Source of the DNA: Rhizocola hellebori
GTDB taxonomy: Bacteria; Actinomycetota; Actinomycetes; Mycobacteriales; Micromonosporaceae
Assembly: GCF_016862955.1 (NCBI RefSeq)
Contig: NZ_BONY01000089.1
Location: 1 to 37,215 of the forward strand
Reading direction: 5' to 3'
DNA: 37,215 nucleotides
The notes below the pieces were generated by a model that did no database searches, was not told the origin of the DNA, and was given only the letters and a program-made list of their open reading frames with translations. Below, one piece after another: positions 32,728-37,215 of this stretch (position 1 is its first letter; the number at the start of each line of letters is the position of its first letter). Made by a program: the position numbers and the translations under genes.

Positions 32728-33510
32728 TCAGTAGCGCGCCATCCAGTAGCGGACATTGGCGACGTAGTCGGGGTTGGGGTAGAGGGCCGAGTCGCCGTCG
32801 CTGATCTCGTCGTGGACGTTCTGGTGGCCCGCCTCGTAGGCGGAAATAACCGCGTTCAGCAGGCATTTCTCGGTCGAGGTCGGGCACGGGCGCAGCGTGT
32901 AGTCGCCGCCGAAGTGCTTGTCGCCCATCTCTTTCACCAGCCACTGCAGGTAGGCGCTGCCGAGCATAGTGTTGCCGGTCAGCGTTTTGCGGTCGTAGGC
33001 CGGCTCGATGCCGAAGCGCTGGTTCATCCAAGCTTGCGTGTCCGGCATTACCTGCATGACGCCGTAGGCGCCGGCGCACGAGACGGCGTTGGACTGCCAT
33101 CCGCTCTCGTGTTGGGCGACCGCTTTGATGAGGGTGGCAGGGATGGTGATGGTGGCCGAGTTCTGCCAGAACCTCTTGCCCGCAGCTGCCTCCAGGGCAG
33201 CCTTGACCTGTGCCTCGGCGGCGCGCTTGCCCTCGTAACGGCACGGACGCGGAGCGGGCGGAGGGCCTGGTGGGCTGGTGGTCATCGAGGGCGGGTCGAG
33301 GGTGGGCGAGGGCACCGGATCCAGAGAGGGTGATGCCACAGGCGAAGGTGAGGGCGTAGGCGGCAGCGCGCGCGTAGGCGGCACCGACGGCTGTGGCGAT
33401 TGGGCCAGCGCGGTGAGGGCCTCCTTGGCCACCATCCAGCCGCCGGCCACCAGCGCGACGATAGCGGTGGTGGCCACGGCGAGCTGGACCGACCGTCTTC
33501 GGGTAAGCAT
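32728..33510 (-). CDS. Secreted lytic transglycosylase (SLT-like)
   Basis: A 260-aa exported muralytic protein. A signal anchor (VQLAVATTAIVALVAGGWMV, about residues 8-27) is followed by a Pro/Ser-rich wall-spanning linker (about 38-90) and an SLT-type lysozyme-fold domain. AVAQHESGWQSNAVSCAGAYGVMQVMP carries the probable catalytic glutamate E135 and the GVMQVMP motif. Two or more disulfides are likely (C90, C145 and later cysteines). It should cleave peptidoglycan glycan strands during growth. The ATG at 33510 has no clear ribosome site. Confidence 0.9.
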   Translation of the reverse strand: MLTRRRSVQLAVATTAIVALVAGGWMVAKEALTALAQSPQPSVPPTRALPPTPSPSPVASPSLDPVPSPTLDPPSMTTSPPGPPPAPRPCRYEGKRAAEAQVKAALEAAAGKRFWQNSATITIPATLIKAVAQHESGWQSNAVSCAGAYGVMQVMPDTQAWMNQRFGIEPAYDRKTLTGNTMLGSAYLQWLVKEMGDKHFGGDYTLRPCPTSTEKCLLNAVISAYEAGHQNVHDEISDGDSALYPNPDYVANVRYWMARY

Positions 33511-33555
33511 GGCTTATTGAGCCATAGCCGGCTTTGCCCCGACATCCGGACAACA

Positions 33556-33574
33556 ACTCAGATTCGCTCTGAGT
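33556..33574 (-). terminator. Small hairpin after the ABC operon
   Basis: ACTCAGA (33556-33562) pairs with TCTGAGT (33568-33574) around a five-base loop, nine bases after the permease stop on the minus strand, followed by TGTTGT. A weak terminator at best. Confidence 0.5.
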
Positions 33575-33582
33575 AGCCCGCC

Positions 33583-34461
33583 CTAGCTGGTGACGTCCTT
33601 GCGGGTGAAACGCCAGAACGCCAAACCCCAGAAGATCGCGGCGTAACAGATCGCCGAGATGGTCCCCTTGACCATGCCGTCGAACTGGATCGGCGAGGTG
33701 AGCAGGCCGAGGTAGCTCTGCGCGAAGTGGGTGGGCAGGAAGTTGCGCAGCTCGCCGAGCGCGGTGATCTGGTCGAGGATGCTGGAGAGGATGAACAGCA
33801 GCACGGCCCCGCCGACCGCGCCGAGCGGGGCGTCGGTCAGCACCGACAGCAGGAAGGCTATTCCGGCCACCACCAGCAGCGTGATCGATAGATAGCCCGC
33901 GATGCCCAGCACTCGCAGCAAGCCTTCCCCAGCCGGGACGTCGGCGGAGATGCCGGACTGCAGGGGATGCCAGCCGTAGCGCAGCGTGCCCAGGGCCAGC
34001 GCGGTGCCCACCAGAACGGCCACGGAGAGCAGCGAATAGGTAAGGGCCACCACGAGTTTGATGCCGAGCAACCTTCCGCGCGGCACCGGGATGGCCAGCA
34101 GGTAGCGCAGCGAACCCCAGCTCGCCTCGGAGGCCACCGTGTCGCCGTGGAAGAGCGCGAAGATGACCACCAGAAGGAACGAGGAGGAGACGAAAAGCGC
34201 GAAGAGGGCGAAGTTCAGCCCGCCCGCCAGCGCCACGTCGATCACCGAGGAAAAGGCGCCGCGGCCGTTGGGGCCGTCGTCGTCATCGCCGCCGATCTCG
34301 AAGGCAATCAGGATGATGATGGGCAGCACCACCATGAATCCGAGCGCCAGCTGGGTGCGGCGACGGCGCCATTGCCGCATGAACTCCGCGCCGAAGGTGA
34401 GCGTTTTGGTGGCGCGGTAGCCCTCGACTGCGGCTGACTCCGACACGGTGGCGGTGCTCAT
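33583..34461 (-). CDS. ABC-2 type permease
   Basis: A 292-aa integral membrane protein with six helices: QLALGFMVVLPIIILIAF, ALFALFVSSSFLLVVIFALF, LVVALTYSLLSVAVLVGTAL, YLSITLLVVAGIAFLL, AVGGAVLLFILSSIL and AICYAAIFWGLAFW. The TVASEASWGSLRYLLAIPVPRGRLLGIK segment is the standard ABC-2 coupling region. The ATG overlaps the stop of the hydrolase-ATPase gene as ATGA (34458-34461), so the two are coupled and form one transporter. Substrate unknown; it is probably an exporter by family. Confidence 0.92.
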   Translation of the reverse strand: MSTATVSESAAVEGYRATKTLTFGAEFMRQWRRRRTQLALGFMVVLPIIILIAFEIGGDDDDGPNGRGAFSSVIDVALAGGLNFALFALFVSSSFLLVVIFALFHGDTVASEASWGSLRYLLAIPVPRGRLLGIKLVVALTYSLLSVAVLVGTALALGTLRYGWHPLQSGISADVPAGEGLLRVLGIAGYLSITLLVVAGIAFLLSVLTDAPLGAVGGAVLLFILSSILDQITALGELRNFLPTHFAQSYLGLLTSPIQFDGMVKGTISAICYAAIFWGLAFWRFTRKDVTS

Positions 34462-37100
34462 CGGTCTCCACTCCCAGCGGTAGACGTGCCAACGAGGGCA
34501 AGGAAAGCGTCTTCGAGGCGGCGGCGTGGCGCCACCCGGTCAACGCCGACGCCGGCCCGGACCAGGGCGGCGACCGCCTCGGCCCGGCTCACCTCGTCGA
34601 GGTCGACGATGAGCGTGCGATCCCCTTCCGGCGCATAGGAAACACCGGCGAACTTGTCGAGCGTCTTCTGCGCCAAATCCACATCGGACACTTCGAAGAT
34701 GGTGGTGGGCGCGTCGCCCACGATCTCCTCGACCCGGCCCGAAGCCACCACGCGGCCCTTGTGCATGACCACGACATGGGTACAGGTCTGCTCGACCTCG
34801 GCGAGCAGGTGACTGGAGACCAGCACCGCCCGGCCATCGGTGGCGTAGCGCTGCAACACCCGCCGCATCTCGGCGATCTGTGGCGGATCCAGCCCATCCG
34901 TGGGCTCGTCTAGCACGAGCAGCTCGGGCAGGCCAAGCATGGCCTGGGCCACGGCCAGCCGCTGCTTCATGCCGTGGCTGTACTCCTTGACCCGTCGCCC
35001 GATCGCGTCGCCCAGCCCCGCGATCGCCATCGCCTCCTCGAACCTGGCGTCCTGCGGCGGCCGGCCCGACGCTTTCCAGTAGGCGCGCAGGTTCTGCTCC
35101 CCGGTCAGGTGCGGCAGGAAGCCCGGACCCTCCACGAGCGCCCCGATCCGCGACAGCACCGGAGCGCCCGGGGCCAGCGGATGCCCGAAGATGAGCACCT
35201 CTCCGGCGGTGGCCTGGGTCAGCCCCATCAGCACCCGAAGGCTGGTGGTCTTTCCCGCGCCGTTGGGGCCGAGCATGCCCACGACCTGACCGCGCTCCAC
35301 CGTGAAATCGATGCTCTCGACGGCGACGAAGTCGCCATACGTCTTGCGAAGACCTTTGACGAAGAGCGGCATTTCTTGGTACGCAGAAACAACTGTCCTA
35401 TCACGACGGCGATGCCGGTATCGAGCATAGGCGATGCCTCCCACCACCCCGATGGCCAGCAACACAATCAGCGCGACAAGCGCGATGAGCCAGAGCGTGT
35501 CCGTGGTCGGGATGGCGGTGGCCGGAACGGTCGGCAGGGTCACCGCCCCCTGCGCCTGCACCGTGTAGACGACCGGATCCACCGGCCCGAGGTAGGCCTG
35601 ATCGGCTGCGGCGACGGTGACACGCAACCGGTGCCCCTCCTCGATGTTGCGCACGATGGCCGGCAGCGTGACCGTAATCGGCTGCGCCTGCTCGATATTG
35701 GCCGGCAGCCCGGTGAGCCGCAGCGGCGCGATCAGCCCGTTGCTGAGACTGGCCTGGTTGTTCTGATCGACGTCATACAGCTTCACGAAGACCGTGGCCT
35801 CGCCGGTCGGTGACGCCACCCGGATCTTCACGGTCGGCGAACCCACCACGTTGAGCGACTCCGGCAGCGGCTGGGTCACCCAGATCGCGGACTGGCCCGG
35901 CAGATCGGTGACCACGCCGTTGACGAAGGAGGAAAGCGCACCCGCCTGGGGCAGCGAAGAGATCGCGGACGGCGAACCGTTGGGCGGGTTGGCTATCTGC
36001 TGGGGCGGCCCGGCGACATCGAAGCTGACAGTCTTGTCACCGGTCAGGCCGGGATAGTCGGCAAGCTGGAAACCCGTGGCGAGACGCCCTTCCTCGACCG
36101 GGTCGAAGCCCGCGATGCGGGAGTAGGTAAAGGAATCGGAGGGTGCCGCGCCTTCCCCTTTGACGTAGTGGTTGAGCCATTGCACGGTGAGGAACTTCAC
36201 CCTGTTCTGGTCCGAGAGCGGCCCCTGCCCGCCGTCGTGTCCCCCGGTGAACCAAGCCACCCGCACCGGCGCTCCGGAAATGCCGCGCGCGTTGGCATCG
36301 GCCTCGGACAGCGGGAAGAGCGAATCTGCCTCGCCCTGGATCAGCAGCGTGGGTGCCTTGATGCGATTGAGGACCGACTCCGGGCTGCGCTTGGCCAGCA
36401 GCTCACGCGACTTGTCATCGAGCACCCCGGTGGAGGCCACACGCAGGTAGGTCTCGCAGACGTCCTGCGCCCATCGCCCGCATTGCGGATTTCCGGTGGC
36501 GCCGCGGGACATCCCGGCACCGAAGAAGATCCCGGCCCAGGTCTGCTTGAAAACCCCACCCGGAAAGAGCGACTCCCCGAGATCGTTCCAAGTGATCATC
36601 GGGACGATGGCGTCGACGCGTGAATCGGCCCCGGCGAGCAGCAGCGCAAGCGCCCCGCCGTAGGAGCCGCCGACCACACCCACCCGCGGATCGCCCGCGC
36701 TGTCCGTGCGGATCTCGGGTTTCTCGGCCAGCCAGCTCAGCAGGTTCTGTGCGTCGCGAACCTCGTGATCGGGCGAGTTCAGATGGATCCGCCCGGTACT
36801 GGCGCCGAAGCCGCGCGCCGTCCAGGTCATCACCGCGTAGCCCTGGCCCGCCAACTCCTTCGCGTCTGCGGCCACGCTTTCCTTGGTACCGCCGAAGCCG
36901 TGCCCGAGCAGCAAAGCCGGCACCCTGTTCGAGGCCGAGGCGGACTTGGGCAGGTACAGGCGGGTGTCGAGGGTGACATCGCCACTCGTGATCCGCTGAT
37001 CGTGCTCGGTGTAGGTGACCTCGTCGGGCCAAATCGCCCACGCCACCAAACCCACGAGAAGGATTGCGACCAGGCCTATCGGGAGCCACCGCTTACGCAT
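34458..37100 (-). CDS. Extracellular X-Pro/CocE-type hydrolase fused to ABC ATPase
   Basis: An 880-aa fusion. Residues 6-24 are a membrane helix (LPIGLVAILLVGLVAWAIW). Residues about 30-320 form an alpha/beta hydrolase of the S15/CocE kind, with S146 in VGGSYGGAL, D259 in GEADSLFP and H288 in TGGHDGG. Residues about 355-515 resemble the X-Pro dipeptidyl-peptidase C-terminal beta-sandwich. Residues 536-558 are a second helix (LWLIALVALIVLLAIGVVGG). Residues about 578-870 are an ABC ATPase with Walker A GPNGAGKT (611-618), signature EYSHGMKQR and Walker B LLVLDEPTDGLD. The topology places hydrolase outside and ATPase inside. The ATG at 37100 is seven bases after a TACTGT box; upstream starts add nothing recognisable. 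Confidence 0.93.
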   Translation of the reverse strand: MRKRWLPIGLVAILLVGLVAWAIWPDEVTYTEHDQRITSGDVTLDTRLYLPKSASASNRVPALLLGHGFGGTKESVAADAKELAGQGYAVMTWTARGFGASTGRIHLNSPDHEVRDAQNLLSWLAEKPEIRTDSAGDPRVGVVGGSYGGALALLLAGADSRVDAIVPMITWNDLGESLFPGGVFKQTWAGIFFGAGMSRGATGNPQCGRWAQDVCETYLRVASTGVLDDKSRELLAKRSPESVLNRIKAPTLLIQGEADSLFPLSEADANARGISGAPVRVAWFTGGHDGGQGPLSDQNRVKFLTVQWLNHYVKGEGAAPSDSFTYSRIAGFDPVEEGRLATGFQLADYPGLTGDKTVSFDVAGPPQQIANPPNGSPSAISSLPQAGALSSFVNGVVTDLPGQSAIWVTQPLPESLNVVGSPTVKIRVASPTGEATVFVKLYDVDQNNQASLSNGLIAPLRLTGLPANIEQAQPITVTLPAIVRNIEEGHRLRVTVAAADQAYLGPVDPVVYTVQAQGAVTLPTVPATAIPTTDTLWLIALVALIVLLAIGVVGGIAYARYRHRRRDRTVVSAYQEMPLFVKGLRKTYGDFVAVESIDFTVERGQVVGMLGPNGAGKTTSLRVLMGLTQATAGEVLIFGHPLAPGAPVLSRIGALVEGPGFLPHLTGEQNLRAYWKASGRPPQDARFEEAMAIAGLGDAIGRRVKEYSHGMKQRLAVAQAMLGLPELLVLDEPTDGLDPPQIAEMRRVLQRYATDGRAVLVSSHLLAEVEQTCTHVVVMHKGRVVASGRVEEIVGDAPTTIFEVSDVDLAQKTLDKFAGVSYAPEGDRTLIVDLDEVSRAEAVAALVRAGVGVDRVAPRRRLEDAFLALVGTSTAGSGDR

Positions 37101-37107
37101 GCTCGCC

Positions 37108-37113
37108 ACAGTA
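37108..37113 (-). promoter_or_regulatory. -10 box of the hydrolase-ABC operon
   Basis: TACTGT on the minus strand, seven bases before the ATG at 37100; predicts a leaderless transcript and decides the start. Confidence 0.5.
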
Positions 37114-37215
37114 CGACCGGGGCGGGCCACCGCCCATCGGGGATAACCCGGTTTCAGCAGATATTCAGTAACTCTGGCGCGCGCTAAAGCAACGCGCGGC
37201 ACTGTAATCCTGGCG

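Overview
The window looks like chromosomal DNA of a high-GC actinomycete. GTG starts are frequent, many start codons lie 6-7 bases after a TANNNT -10 box (leaderless transcripts), groEL carries CIRCE operators, and a SAM-IV riboswitch, a class reported from Actinomycetales, is present. A Micromonosporaceae-like host is my guess from the protein flavour only. No tRNA, rRNA, CRISPR array, transposase or phage gene was seen.

Layout. 1-3.2 kb (minus) is a phosphate/polyphosphate operon: DUF402 phosphatase-like protein, PPK2, DUF47/PhoU-like protein, Pit transporter. 3.3-5.2 kb (plus) is a DinG/XPD-type helicase. 5.2-8.2 kb (minus) has a PrsW-like intramembrane protease, an AI-2E/PerM membrane protein and a GroES-like paralogue. 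8.2-9.6 kb (plus) is a SAM-IV riboswitch driving a cysteine-desulfurase-like enzyme; its 3' end overlaps an antisense FUSC-type membrane gene. 10.7-11.3 kb is an HD hydrolase. 11.2-13.2 kb (minus) is a regulator-GNAT-small lipoprotein operon, and 13.3-14.4 kb (plus) is a string of four small unknown genes of lower apparent GC, the most accessory-looking part. 14.5-18 kb holds DUF4031, a GlcD-type FAD oxidase and GlpD, with a palindromic element flanked by 21-bp direct repeats between the last two. 18-22.5 kb (plus) is a polytopic membrane protein fused to a subtilase, a GNAT and a sugar porter. 22.6-25.7 kb (minus) is groEL with two CIRCE elements, a membrane protein and a cold-shock protein. 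25.8-26.6 kb is a beta-lactamase-fold serine hydrolase.

26.6-32.5 kb (minus) is a five-gene run under a SAM-I riboswitch: thrC, two paralogous tandem-GNAT proteins, a secreted SH3-like protein and a PaaN-type aldehyde dehydrogenase. 32.7-33.5 kb is a secreted lytic transglycosylase. 33.6-37.1 kb (minus) is a two-gene ABC system whose ATPase is fused through a membrane helix to an extracellular X-Pro/CocE-type hydrolase.

The most unusual points are the hydrolase-ABC ATPase fusion, the SAM-I riboswitch in front of thrC and its odd operon partners, two structurally different SAM riboswitches about 24 kb apart, three divergent gene pairs with the same interlocked -10 architecture, the membrane-anchored subtilase, and the repeat-flanked palindrome at 16.1-16.3 kb.
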